The notes: generated by a model not told the origin, from the sequence alone. Shown: positions 53,712 to 62,755, counted from the first letter of the stretch. The stretch is 64,000 nucleotides of DNA from Gp7-AA6 sp036395755 (GCA_036395755.1 DASWCZ010000041.1:1-64000), one strand, 5' to 3'. Program-made: numbers and translations.

Positions 53712-53757
53712 CCGCGAACGCGAACCGAAACGTCCGGTGCGATTCCTCCGGGTGACG

Positions 53758-53777
53758 CGGTGGCCTTTCGAGAGGTC
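53758..53777. other. Hairpin after the glycan cassette
   Basis: GTGGCCT-TTCGAG-AGGTCAC (one G-T pair) lies 47 nt after the last glycosyltransferase stop, without a T-run. The rest of the gap to 53900 shows no promoter I would defend. Confidence 0.3.
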
Positions 53778-53900
53778 ACGGCCCGCCCCGGGGCTCGCGC
53801 TGCCATTTTCCGATCCCTCTCAAAACGCGGGACTTCGTCTTCGCGCCCGGCCGCGTCAACGTGGCGCCGGGTTTGCTCGTCTCATTAACCGGAGGACTGT

Positions 53901-54905
53901 ATGAAAAGGCTGACACTTGCACTCGGCCTGCTCGCGCTCGTCGTCACGGCGGCTCCGGTCTCGGCCGCCCACGTCCGGGGAGGCGCCGGCTTTCGGGGCG
54001 GATTTCGCGGCGGGCACCGCGCGCCCGCCGTCTTCTTTCGATATCGACCTTCGTTCTGGGGCTGGGGGTACTGGTATGACCCGTTCTGGTACGACCCCTG
54101 GTACCGGCCCTATCCCGGCTACTACGGCTACTACGGCTACGGCGCCGAGTATGGCGGCTACGGACGGTCGCGCGACTGGGCGATCGTCGACACCGACGTT
54201 TCTCCCGAGAGCGCGCGGGTCTATCTCGACGGGCAGTACATCGGCACCGCCGATGATTTCGACGGATACCCGGACTACCTGTATCTGCGCCCGGGCCATT
54301 ACCGTCTCGAGTTCCGACTGGACGGTTTTCAGACGCGAACGATCGAAGTGGACGCGCGACCCGGCGTGAAGATCGACGTCGATGACAAGCTCGCGAAGAT
54401 TCCGGGGGCGCCCCGGTACGGCAGCTACGAAGAGTCGACACCCCCCGGCGGAGTCCGGCGATTCTGGGCGAAGCGGGGCAACGCGACCGAACCGTGGAGC
54501 GGCGAAGACGAGAGGTACGGGAGCGGGGGCCCGCGCTACCGCGAGCGTCCGCAGGACCTCGATCGATCCGAACGGTACTCGGACGAACGCGACCGCGAAG
54601 AGGTGATCGAGCAGGAACGCGAGAGCGATCGGCCGCCGCCCGATGGGAGGGTTTGGCGCGAACGGAGGCAGGCAGAGCACGGCGACACGTGGGTGCGCCT
54701 GACAGTCGAGCCTTCCGACGCCGCGGTCTACTTGGACGACCGGTTCGTCGGAACTGCTTCGGACCTCGATGCGGCAACCGGATTTGCGGTGTCTCCCGGC
54801 AAGCACACACTCGTCGTCTCAAGGCCGGGATACCGCGACCGCCGCATTTCCTTGGAAGTGGCTCGGGGAAAGACGGAGAGGTTGGACATTCGGCTCGAGC
54901 ATTGA
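53901..54905 (+). CDS. Exported protein with two PEGA domains and an aromatic Gly/Tyr/Trp-rich region
   Basis: This 334-aa protein has a signal peptide (KRLTLALGLLALVVTAAPVS, then AAHV) and a striking Trp/Tyr/Gly/Pro-rich stretch at about residues 50-90 (YWYDPFWYDPWYRPYPGYYG). A PEGA domain follows (about 93-150, VSPESARVYLDGQYIGTADD), then a highly charged linker (about 160-250) and a second PEGA domain (about 255-334, VEPSDAAVYLDDRFVGTASD). PEGA domains are extracytoplasmic and common near S-layers and cell-wall proteins. GGAGG (53891-53895) supports ATG 53901. Likely periplasmic or surface. Confidence 0.88.
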   Translation: MKRLTLALGLLALVVTAAPVSAAHVRGGAGFRGGFRGGHRAPAVFFRYRPSFWGWGYWYDPFWYDPWYRPYPGYYGYYGYGAEYGGYGRSRDWAIVDTDVSPESARVYLDGQYIGTADDFDGYPDYLYLRPGHYRLEFRLDGFQTRTIEVDARPGVKIDVDDKLAKIPGAPRYGSYEESTPPGGVRRFWAKRGNATEPWSGEDERYGSGGPRYRERPQDLDRSERYSDERDREEVIEQERESDRPPPDGRVWRERRQAEHGDTWVRLTVEPSDAAVYLDDRFVGTASDLDAATGFAVSPGKHTLVVSRPGYRDRRISLEVARGKTERLDIRLEH

Positions 54906-54950
54906 AGCGAGCGGGCGAGCACCATCGACTTTCAGCGACCCCGACTTTCG

Positions 54951-54977
54951 TCGACCTCGACCTCGACCTCGACCTCG
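54951..54977. repeat. Hexanucleotide tandem repeat (TCGACC)x4
   Basis: Four perfect TCGACC units plus TCG. It lies in the 319-bp gap after the PEGA gene, 46 nt past its stop. It is probably slippage-prone simple sequence. Confidence 0.7.
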
Positions 54978-55026
54978 GCGACACTTCGTCGCCCGAGATC
55001 GCGACCGCGCGAAAACGGTTCGGGTC

Positions 55027-55207
55027 TATACTGCTGGCATTCGAAGGAACTAAGGGGAGGCGTAAAGACCAGGCGGCGTCTGTCACGGTGGGTTACCCCA
55101 CCTTCTGCCAGTTTCGGTAGCTCCCAGGTCCGCACTCTTCCCGAATCCTTCCGATCCCGTCGGGTCGGAGCGCCTCCCCGCTGTTCCTTCGAGTCCCTTC
55201 GGGGACT
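55027..55207 (+). ncRNA. Candidate structured RNA in the gap before holB
   Basis: A TATACT hexamer (55027-55032) is followed by GGGGAGGCG (55054-55062), perfectly complementary to CGCCTCCCC (55171-55179). The domain enclosed contains GGTGGG-TTAC-CCCACC (55087-55102) and a bulged TCCGA/CCC..GGG/TCGGA hairpin (about 55150-55169). A perfect AGTCCC-TTCG-GGGACT hairpin (55192-55207) follows. A long closing stem with internal hairpins argues for a folded transcript. It matches no RNA family I can name, and no T-run terminator is seen. It fills the only gap over 300 bp in this part and faces the holB 3' end. Confidence 0.4.
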
Positions 55208-55224
55208 TCCTCCCGTCTCTCGCC

Positions 55225-56208
55225 TCATGTTGCCGTGGTCGAAGCCGACGATCTCGTCGCGGTCGCCGCGAGCCAGAGCTCGAGCAGAACCTTCTCAAAA
55301 TGCAGGCGCCGGTTTCCGCGCCGAATGTCCGGCGGATGATCGGACGCCATCCGCACTGCTTTCGTGAGCGGAGCCGACCCGAGTCGCCTTCCGATCTGCA
55401 AGAGAGGTCCCGCGACGGCGCGATGCGAAAAAAGCTCGGCGGAAACGCCGGCAGCCGCGAGCGCCGCGTCGGCAAGGAGCTCGATGATCAGAGTGATCTC
55501 GCTCGACTCGGCTCGCCCGAGCCTCTCGGCGAGGAGCGCGAGGGAGGAGATTCTGCCCTCGAGAGTTCCAGCGGCGAGCGCCTCGATCGCGTCCGAGCGA
55601 AACCGACGCGCCTCTTCGAGCCGTTCGCGGGCTTCCGCTTCACCGGTCCCGGCTGCCAGGACCGCGAGATCGGCGGCATCTTCCGGGGTGAAGCCGCGCG
55701 CCTGCCACTCGCGCACGCGATCGCTGCGGGTCCCGGAGGCGACGGGCACCGCCAGGCAGCGCGAGCGGATCGTCGGGAGAAGCGATTCCGGCCGCGTGGT
55801 GGTCAGGATCCAGTGGACTTGCGCGCCCGGCTCCTCCAGGGATTTCAGGAGCGCATTCGCCGCCTCGAGACCGAGAAGCTCCGCGCGGGCGATGCGCACG
55901 ACACGCCTCGCGCTCTCGTAGGGCTTCCCCGCGGCGAAAGCGATCGCCTCCCGCACGCGGTCGATTCGGATCTGGACCCCCTCCGGCTGGACGTTCAGCA
56001 GGTCGGGGTGAAATGCGTGGAGCGCGCGGCGACACGACTCGCACGATCGGTCCGGGTCTTCTCCCGGGCAGAGCAGGAACGCGGCCAGGCGGAGCGACAC
56101 CTCCTCGAGCGCGCTTTCTGACGATCCGTGAAGAAGGAGCGCTCCCGGGAAGCGCCCATGGACCGGCGTGAGCCGCTGGAGAATCAGGGAGGACGGCGTG
56201 TTGCTCAA
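55225..56208 (-). CDS. holB: DNA polymerase III subunit delta-prime (HolB-like)
   Basis: This 327-aa clamp-loader subunit has an N-terminal AAA+-like region without a functional Walker A (LLLHGSSESALEE), as expected for delta-prime. It has EEPGAQVHWILTT and the arginine-finger SRC motif in LPTIRSRCLAVPV. The zinc region reads C-x8-C-x2-C followed by HAFHPD, i.e. three Cys where E. coli HolB has four. It starts at TTG 56208, overlapping the tmk stop as TTGA; tmk-holB pairing is common. Confidence 0.88.
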   Translation of the reverse strand: MSNTPSSLILQRLTPVHGRFPGALLLHGSSESALEEVSLRLAAFLLCPGEDPDRSCESCRRALHAFHPDLLNVQPEGVQIRIDRVREAIAFAAGKPYESARRVVRIARAELLGLEAANALLKSLEEPGAQVHWILTTTRPESLLPTIRSRCLAVPVASGTRSDRVREWQARGFTPEDAADLAVLAAGTGEAEARERLEEARRFRSDAIEALAAGTLEGRISSLALLAERLGRAESSEITLIIELLADAALAAAGVSAELFSHRAVAGPLLQIGRRLGSAPLTKAVRMASDHPPDIRRGNRRLHFEKVLLELWLAATATRSSASTTAT

Positions 56209-56828
56209 ACGCCGAACCTCTCCGAAAGCGCCGACCAGGTCTCGCGAGCGAGCGCAGCCACGGGCTGACGCGCGTCGAGCACGCGCACGCGCGCCGGCTC
56301 TCTCTTCGCGATGCGCAGGTATGCACGCCGGACGTCCTCATGAAATTCGAGCTCCGCCTTCTCGAATCGGCCGACGGTACCGCGCCCGCGGCGATGCGCC
56401 CGCACGAGGCCTTCGCGCGGCTCGAGGTCGTAGAGAAGGGTCAGGTCCGGCACGAGCCCGCCGCGCGCGAGCTCGTCGACTTTCCGGACGAGACGGCGGT
56501 CCAGGCGCCGGCCCACCTGCTGGTAGGCCTCCGTGGCGTCGGAAAAGCGGTCGCTGAGAACGAAGATCCCGCGCTCGAGCGCCGGGCCGATGACTTCGAG
56601 AACGTGTTGACGCCGGTCGGCTTCGAAGAGGAGCCACTCCGTCACCGAATCGAGCTCCCGGTGCGCCTTCTTCATGAGCACGCCTCGGAGGATCCGCCCG
56701 ATGCGGGTGCCGCCCGGCTCGCGGGTGGCGAGAATCGGACGGCGTCTCCTCTCGAGGCGGGCGGCGGCGAGCTCGAGCTGGGTGGATTTGCCGGAGCCTT
56801 CGACCCCTTCGAACGTGATGAACGGCAT
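56205..56828 (-). CDS. tmk: Thymidylate kinase
   Basis: This 207-aa P-loop kinase makes dTDP from dTMP. It has Walker A FEGVEGSGKSTQ, the DRX motif in VLSDRFSDATEAYQ, TREPGGTRIG, and LTLLYDLEPREGL. Length is standard. ATG 56828 follows a TATTCT hexamer by about 10 nt on the minus strand. It is divergent from the PDZ-SpoIIE phosphatase gene. Confidence 0.95.
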   Translation of the reverse strand: MPFITFEGVEGSGKSTQLELAAARLERRRRPILATREPGGTRIGRILRGVLMKKAHRELDSVTEWLLFEADRRQHVLEVIGPALERGIFVLSDRFSDATEAYQQVGRRLDRRLVRKVDELARGGLVPDLTLLYDLEPREGLVRAHRRGRGTVGRFEKAELEFHEDVRRAYLRIAKREPARVRVLDARQPVAALARETWSALSERFGV

Positions 56829-56894
56829 GAGCCGTCGAAGAATAAACGACGCGGAGCGAACGTGCGCGAAGGGCTCGGCTAACATTGCCTTCTT

Positions 56895-59474
56895 TTGAGC
56901 GTATCCGCTCCCATGACGAAGACCGCGGGGTTCGCCCTGTCCGCGCGGACGCTCTATCTCGCGATCGGGTTCGCCGGCCTGGCGCTGGCCGTCGCTTCGA
57001 TCGGCGACATGTTCGCCCCTCGCCCCTACGACGGAATCGTCCCGGTGCCGTACAGCCGCGGAGGCATCGAGGTCCGCGCCTCCGTCCCCGGCGGGCCGGC
57101 GGAGTCCGCGGGAATCCGCTCGGGCGACTGCGTTCTCGGAATCGGAAAGCGTCTCGTCAACTCGACGTCGGACGCCTCGGCGGAGCTCCGGAAGCACGCG
57201 ATCGGGGAAACGGTTTCCTATCTCTACCAACGGGGGCGTTGCGGCGGCGAAGCAAAGGCCGAAATGCACACGACCCCGGTCCGGCTCTCCTCGGAACGGC
57301 TCGGGGGAACGACCTATCTCTACGCGGCGGCACTCGGCTTCCTCTTCTTCTTCATCGGGTTCTTCGTGTTCAACCGGCGCCCGGAGGACCGCGCGGCGCG
57401 GATCTTCTTCCTACTCTGCGTCCTCTTCCTGCTCTTTTTCGTCTGCCGGCTTCGACCCGCTTCCTACTGGTGGATCGATCTGTTCGTGCAGAACACGGGA
57501 ACGGTGTCGCTGTTTCTGCTCCCCGCGGTCTTCCTCCACTTCTTCCTGATCTTTCCGCGCCCCAAGGAGTTCACGTTCGCAAGACCGGACGAGTGGACCG
57601 GAGAGCCACCGCCCCTCTGGAAAGAGCGGCTGCAGGACTTTCTCTCGGCGAGCCCCGGCCTCTTCTATCTCCTCTATTCGATTCCGCCGATCGTCTTTCT
57701 TTACGACGTCCTGCGGCAGCTCCGCGGCAACCGCGTTGCAATCCTCTCGGGCGCTCCTCTTTCCTCGTGGGTCCTTCTGGGCGACTACCTGGTCCTCGGA
57801 CTAATCGCGCTCGCTCATTCCGCCTTCACGCTGCCGGACGCGCGGGAGCGGAGGCAGGCTTTCCACGTCTTCATCGGCACGATCCTCGGGACCGCTCCGT
57901 TCGTGCTCTTCGGGATCGTGCTTCCGTCGGCGTTCAACATCGAGGACTACGTCTTCTACGGCATCGTCCCGATGATCTTCATCCCGCTGACGTTCGCCTA
58001 CGCGATCGTGCGGTTCCAGATGCTGAACGTGCGCGTGATCGTGCGGCGCACGTTCCTTTACGCGGCCACGACGGCGATCCTGCTCGGCCTCTACGCGCTC
58101 GCGGTCGCGATGGCGAACGTCATCTTCGCCGAGTCGAGGCTCTCTTCTTCCCCGCTCTTCAACTTCGGATTCTTCCTTGTCGGCATTTCGCTCTTCGAGG
58201 TTCTTCGGCGCCGATTGCAGACGCCGCTCGACAAGCTCTTTTTCCGCGAGAAGTTCGATTATCAAAAGGCGCTTCTCGACATGAGCGAGGCGATCACCGG
58301 CGAGCTCGACCTCGGCCGGATCGCGGACTTCCTGACCGGGCGGGTGGCGGCGACGATGCGGCTCGACAAGGCGTCGGTATGGCTGCGCGACGAACAGGGG
58401 TGGCTGGAGCGCCGCGGCCGGCGCGAGGAACGTCTGTCGCCCTCGGCGGAGGTGCGCCGGCTCCTGCGCGCCGAGGGGAAGCCCGCCGTGCCGGAGGACC
58501 TTCGCGAGCGGCTCTCGGACACGGAGAGCGTCGCGTTCTGTGACGGCGTCATCGCCGAAGATTTCCGTCTGCTCGTGCCGCTCGCCTATCGAGAGCGGCT
58601 CATGGGAATCCTCGCTCTGAAGGAGAAGCTCTCCGGGGAGCGCTTCGATCGGGACGACCAGACGCTCCTTTCGACGCTGGCGAACCAGTCTGCCCTGGCG
58701 ATCGAGACCGCGATCCTTCACGATGAGATGACGCGCCAGGCGGAGCTGCGGCGCGACCTCGAGATCGCGCGGGACATCCAGACGAGCCTTCTGCCGCGCT
58801 CGCTCCCGGAGCTCGCGGGCTTCGCCTTCCTGGGCGGCAGTCTCCCGGCCAAGGTCGTCGGCGGAGACTTCTACGACTTCATTTCGTTCGACGACCGCCG
58901 GCTCGGAATCGTGATCGGCGACGTCTCCGGCAAGTCGGTGCCCGCTTCGCTCCTGATGGTGGCCTCGAAGGAGATCGTCTACTCTCGTGCGCTTACCACT
59001 CGCGACCCGGGGCGGCTCTTCCAGGAGTCGAACCGCCGCATCTACTCGATCAAGCGGCGCATGTTCGTGTCGCTCGGGTACTTCCTGCTCGACCCGGACG
59101 CGATGAGCCTGCGGTACGCCATCGGGGGCCAGCCCCTTCCGATGATCTTCAGGCCCGGAGACGGCGGTCCGCGGTTCCTGGACCCGCCCGACCACCGCCT
59201 GCCCCTCGGAGCGTTGAAGGAAGTGCCGTACGACACCCGGGAGATCTATTTGAAGCGGGGAGATCTTCTCTTTTTCTACACGGACGGGTTCACGGAGGCG
59301 ATGGACGAGGGAATGAACCCTTTCGGGGAGGAGCGGATCATGGAATCGCTCTCCTCCCGCCGCGATGCCTCCTTGGACGACCTGGCCCGCGGCCTGCTCT
59401 CCGACATCCGAACCTATGTCGCGGGGGCCGAGCAATACGACGACATGACCTTTCTTTTCATGAGGGTCGAGTGA
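56895..59474 (+). CDS. PDZ/multi-TM membrane SpoIIE (PP2C) phosphatase with GAF domain
   Basis: This membrane phosphatase of 859 aa (TTG start) or 853 aa (ATG 56913) has TM1 (about 20-37) and then a PDZ domain (about 52-125, GGPAESAGIRSGDCV). A block of about eight hydrophobic segments follows (about 135-440, including FLHFFLIFPRP). A GAF domain comes next (about 460-610), then a SpoIIE domain (about 630-855) with VGGDFYDF, IGDVSGKSVPASLL and FYTDGFTEA. The sensor half is the same arrangement as in the histidine kinase at 20934-23774. TAACAT (56880-56885) is 9 nt before TTG 56895, which favours that start in this genome's short-leader style. Its natural substrate would be a phosphorylated STAS protein such as the one at 63547. 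Confidence 0.92.
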   Translation: MSVSAPMTKTAGFALSARTLYLAIGFAGLALAVASIGDMFAPRPYDGIVPVPYSRGGIEVRASVPGGPAESAGIRSGDCVLGIGKRLVNSTSDASAELRKHAIGETVSYLYQRGRCGGEAKAEMHTTPVRLSSERLGGTTYLYAAALGFLFFFIGFFVFNRRPEDRAARIFFLLCVLFLLFFVCRLRPASYWWIDLFVQNTGTVSLFLLPAVFLHFFLIFPRPKEFTFARPDEWTGEPPPLWKERLQDFLSASPGLFYLLYSIPPIVFLYDVLRQLRGNRVAILSGAPLSSWVLLGDYLVLGLIALAHSAFTLPDARERRQAFHVFIGTILGTAPFVLFGIVLPSAFNIEDYVFYGIVPMIFIPLTFAYAIVRFQMLNVRVIVRRTFLYAATTAILLGLYALAVAMANVIFAESRLSSSPLFNFGFFLVGISLFEVLRRRLQTPLDKLFFREKFDYQKALLDMSEAITGELDLGRIADFLTGRVAATMRLDKASVWLRDEQGWLERRGRREERLSPSAEVRRLLRAEGKPAVPEDLRERLSDTESVAFCDGVIAEDFRLLVPLAYRERLMGILALKEKLSGERFDRDDQTLLSTLANQSALAIETAILHDEMTRQAELRRDLEIARDIQTSLLPRSLPELAGFAFLGGSLPAKVVGGDFYDFISFDDRRLGIVIGDVSGKSVPASLLMVASKEIVYSRALTTRDPGRLFQESNRRIYSIKRRMFVSLGYFLLDPDAMSLRYAIGGQPLPMIFRPGDGGPRFLDPPDHRLPLGALKEVPYDTREIYLKRGDLLFFYTDGFTEAMDEGMNPFGEERIMESLSSRRDASLDDLARGLLSDIRTYVAGAEQYDDMTFLFMRVE

Positions 59475-59626
59475 CGGCCGTCCGCCGCCCGGGTTCGTCC
59501 CCCCGGGAGGCGGCCCCGGTCCGACGATCCGGGAGAAGCGGCATTCCCGGCCAAGTCGCTCCCTCTCATCGGGTTGGAAAGGGAGCGGGCGGCTCTCACG
59601 AGCGAAACCCTCGGCCCGGACCGCCG

Positions 59627-59632
59627 TATCAT
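59627..59632 (+). promoter_or_regulatory. Candidate -10 TATCAT for the TPR-activator pair
   Basis: TATCAT ends 9 nt before ATG 59642. The preceding gap (59475-59626) contains a GC-rich CCGCC...GGCGG inverted repeat near 59480-59515 but no clear terminator. Confidence 0.4.
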
Positions 59633-59641
59633 CGGTGTGCG

Positions 59642-61033
59642 ATGACAAAACGCCGCGCCGTGTCCCTGTTCGGTTTTCTCCTGGTCGCGGTCGCCGGGGT
59701 GGCGGCCGCCCTCTATCTCTCCAACCGGCGGGACGTGACGACCTCCTCCGACGAAGCCTATCGGGTCTACCGCGAAGCGACCGAGAACGAGCGCCGTTTC
59801 TACACCAAGGAAGCCCGCGTGGGCTTCGCGCGCGCGCTCGAGCTCGACCCCGACTTCGCAATGGCGATGCTCGGTCTCGCCCGGATGTCGGAGCGCGAGC
59901 AGGCCCGCTCGCTCGTCCACCGGGCGGAGCGGCTGAAGAGCCGGCTCACGGACCGCGAACGCCGCCACGTCGATCTCCACCTCGCCATTTACGAGAAGGG
60001 GCCGGAGGAGCGGCAGAAGATCGCGCACGAAATTCTCGAACGATATCCGGACGACTTTCGGGCGACCTCGATGGTCGCGATGTATGAGGCGTCGAAAGGC
60101 CGCACCGAAGAAGCGGTCAAGGTCTTCACGAAGCTTCTCGAGGCGGACCCGAACAGCGCCGAGGCCTACAACCTAATCGGCTACTACTACGGCTATCGGG
60201 GCGACTACGAAAAGGCAATCGAGAACCTGAAGAAGTATCAGTTCATGGCTCCCGATCAGGCCAACCCGCACGACAGCCTCGGAGAAATCCAGGCGTACTC
60301 GGGTCACTATGACGAGGCCATCCAGAACCTGAACCGGGCGCTAACGATCAAGCCGGATTTCTACGCCCCCTATGACCACCTCGGCGTCGCCTACGAGGGG
60401 AAGGGCGACTACGCGAGGGCGTTCGAGAACTACCTGAAAGCCGCCGAGTTCATGCCTCTCGAGTCCGAGCGCGCCTATTTCCTCTTCCGGGCTCTCCGCG
60501 TCGCGCTGATCTCCAACGACCTCCCGTCGGCGCGGACACTGCTTCCGAGGTTCGAGAAATGCCCGAAGGACGACCGCTGGGAGATCGGGAAACCGGTGGT
60601 CCTCGCCACGTACGATCTTCTTGAAGGGATGCCAAAGGAGGCGGAGCGGAAGCTCACCGAAGGAAAGCCGAAGGCCGACCAGCTCCTGAAGAAGATGATG
60701 GCGAGAAGGCCCGATTACAAGCCCTATTTCCCCGAGTGGAACTGGATGATGGCGCGGACGAAGGTCGCCCTCGGCAAGGAGGCAGAAGCGGTTCCGCTCT
60801 ACCAGCAGATGGTCAATCCGCCGAACGGTTGGGAAAAATTCGAGGGGCGGTTGATGGTGTACGAGGGGAGGGCGCAGCTGGCGACGATCCTCGCGAAGCA
60901 GGGGGAGCTCGACCGAGCGGAGAAGCTCCTGGAGGAAAACCATAAATGGAACCCGACCTGGGCCCCTACGCGCCCGGCGGAGCAGACGGTAGCGCAGCTT
61001 CGGCGCGAGAAGGTGCTCGCATCGGCGAAGTAA
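59642..61033 (+). CDS. Membrane-anchored TPR protein
   Basis: This 463-aa protein has an N-terminal membrane anchor (residues about 8-26, LFGFLLVAVAGVAAALYL) and about eight tetratricopeptide repeats, e.g. AYNLIGYYYGYRGDYEKAIE, DSLGEIQAYSGHYDEAIQNL and DHLGVAYEGKGDYARAFENY. It probably scaffolds protein contacts on the outer face of the inner membrane. Its stop overlaps the following activator's start (TAATG), implying a functional link to that regulator. Confidence 0.88.
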   Translation: MTKRRAVSLFGFLLVAVAGVAAALYLSNRRDVTTSSDEAYRVYREATENERRFYTKEARVGFARALELDPDFAMAMLGLARMSEREQARSLVHRAERLKSRLTDRERRHVDLHLAIYEKGPEERQKIAHEILERYPDDFRATSMVAMYEASKGRTEEAVKVFTKLLEADPNSAEAYNLIGYYYGYRGDYEKAIENLKKYQFMAPDQANPHDSLGEIQAYSGHYDEAIQNLNRALTIKPDFYAPYDHLGVAYEGKGDYARAFENYLKAAEFMPLESERAYFLFRALRVALISNDLPSARTLLPRFEKCPKDDRWEIGKPVVLATYDLLEGMPKEAERKLTEGKPKADQLLKKMMARRPDYKPYFPEWNWMMARTKVALGKEAEAVPLYQQMVNPPNGWEKFEGRLMVYEGRAQLATILAKQGELDRAEKLLEENHKWNPTWAPTRPAEQTVAQLRREKVLASAK

Positions 61034-62541
61034 TGGACCGGGCGACCTCGCCTTTCGAGACCCAGCACAAGCTTCTCCTTCTCGAAACCCTCTATGACGC
61101 CGGGCTCTCGCTCGGCTCCCTGCCGAGCGAGGACGCGCTCGTGGAGGACGTCCTCGGACGAGCGGTCGGCGTGCTCGACGCCTCCCGCGGGTATCTCGCG
61201 ACCTTCGGCGACGGGGGAGCGCGGAAGGCGGAAGCCCGCGTCGGCTTTTCCCGGCGCCAGCCCGAGTCCGTCGTCGCCGAGGATGAGTTCCTCCGCGACG
61301 TGATGCGCTCGCCGAACGCGTTGTCGCGGGAACGCTTCCGGTTCCTGCGCACGCCCGTCTCGGCGGCCGTCGGCGTAGCGATCCGCGCCGGCGGCCGAAC
61401 CGTCGGAGCGCTCGTTCTTGCGGACAAGGAACAGCGCCGCGGGGGTCGCGTGTCGTTCGACGAGGACGACGCGCGGTTCCTGACTTCGCTCGCCGGCCTC
61501 TCCGGAATGGCGATCGAGAACCGCCGCCACCTCGAACGGTTGACGCGCGAGCGGGAACGCCTCGAAGAGGAAAACCGTCGCCTGCTGGACGAGACCGGCC
61601 GCTCCGCGGCGGGTCGGCTCTTCATCGGCGACTCCCCGGCCGCCAAGCGCGTGCTGGACCTCGTGGGCCGCGTCGCGAATTCGAAGATCTCCGTCCTGCT
61701 GACGGGGGAGAGCGGCACGGGGAAAGAGCTCGTCGCCCGGATGATCCACGCACGGAGCGACCGGGCCGAAAAGCCGTTCGTTCCGATCAACTGCGCCGCT
61801 CTGCCCGAGCCGCTTCTCGAGTCCGAGCTCTTCGGGATCGAGCGTGGCGTGGCGACGGGCGTCGAGGCGAGACTCGGGAAGTTCGAAGTCGCCAGCGGCG
61901 GCACGCTCTTCCTGGACGAAATCGGCGACATGCCGCTTTCGCTTCAAGCGAAGCTTCTGCGCGTCCTTCAGGAACGCGAGATCGAGCGCGTCGGCGGGCG
62001 GCGCCGCCTTCCGATCGACGTGCGCGTCCTGGCGGCGACGCACGCCCGACTGCCCGAGCGGATCTCCCGGGGAGAGTTCCGGGAGGATCTCTACTACCGC
62101 CTCCGGGTCGTCGAGATCCCGCTTCCGCCCCTGCGGGAACGGCGGGAAGACATCCCGAAGCTCGTCCGGCATTTCCTCGAGCGTTTCGCGGCCCGCGACG
62201 GCCGCGAGGTGGCGCACGTGGATCGGGATGCCTTCGCGTCTCTTCTCGCGCATGACTACCCGGGCAACATCCGGGAGCTCGAGAACGTCCTGGAAGGAGC
62301 GGCCGCGCTCTCCCAGGGGGGCGTGATCCACCGGGAAGACCTCCAGTGGCTCCCCTCCCTGGGATCCGGCGTCGGCAAGGTGGCGTTTGAGGGCGACACC
62401 GCGCCGGCGAATCTGCGGGACCTGGAAGAGCTGCACGTCCAGCGGGTCTTGAAACTGGCCGGCGGAAACAAGAGCCGGGCCGCGCGCCTCCTGGGGATCA
62501 GCCGGCGGACGCTCTACAGGAAGAAATACCTCGGCCGGTAG
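61033..62541 (+). CDS. GAF-AAA+ sigma-54-type activator with altered GAFTGA loop
   Basis: This 502-aa protein has a GAF domain (about 20-185) and an AAA+ domain (about 195-430) with Walker A GESGTGKE, FLDEIGDMP and the R-finger region REDLYYRLRV. A Fis HTH follows (KSRAARLLGISRRTLYRKK). The loop that contacts sigma-54, normally GAFTGA, reads GVATGV (residues 272-277, in FGIERGVATGV). Thr is kept but the essential Phe is lost, so activation of sigma-54 is doubtful or altered. ATG 61033 overlaps the TPR stop and is preferred over an upstream ATG (60946) inside that gene. A sigma-54-like promoter lies downstream at 62756. Confidence 0.9.
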   Translation: MDRATSPFETQHKLLLLETLYDAGLSLGSLPSEDALVEDVLGRAVGVLDASRGYLATFGDGGARKAEARVGFSRRQPESVVAEDEFLRDVMRSPNALSRERFRFLRTPVSAAVGVAIRAGGRTVGALVLADKEQRRGGRVSFDEDDARFLTSLAGLSGMAIENRRHLERLTRERERLEEENRRLLDETGRSAAGRLFIGDSPAAKRVLDLVGRVANSKISVLLTGESGTGKELVARMIHARSDRAEKPFVPINCAALPEPLLESELFGIERGVATGVEARLGKFEVASGGTLFLDEIGDMPLSLQAKLLRVLQEREIERVGGRRRLPIDVRVLAATHARLPERISRGEFREDLYYRLRVVEIPLPPLRERREDIPKLVRHFLERFAARDGREVAHVDRDAFASLLAHDYPGNIRELENVLEGAAALSQGGVIHREDLQWLPSLGSGVGKVAFEGDTAPANLRDLEELHVQRVLKLAGGNKSRAARLLGISRRTLYRKKYLGR

Positions 62542-62755
62542 CGACGACCATTACGCGACGGAAAGTCACTGTATCTTTCAGTCACGCTTTCGTTATAAAC
62601 GCCGGCTGCTCTTAAACTTGCCGATCTAATCTTCGGATGCACGGCGGGTATCGCGCCGATCCGTCACACTCCTCTTTCCGGACCTGGCTCGAGGTTCTCT
62701 TGTCCAAGTCCTTTTTCTTCAGGCGGTTGCGCCATCCTCTCCGTTCCCGACCGGG
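62542..62755. other. Non-coding stretch with short repeats
   Basis: Contains AGTCAC twice (62564-62569, 62580-62585), GAAAG/CTTTC arms and TATAAA (62594-62599), suggesting a regulated promoter region. I see no gene here: the 151-codon frame beginning at 62637 is Arg/Ser-rich and overlaps the better small ORF. Confidence 0.35.

Noticed and set aside
52694..53755. Alternative 353-codon frame over the last glycosyltransferase
   Set aside because: It is Arg/Pro-rich without GT motifs; the frame starting at CTG 52764 has the complete GT2 motif series.
54951..54977. TCGACC repeats as a CRISPR-like array
   Set aside because: Units are 6 bp, contiguous and without spacers; this is a simple tandem repeat.
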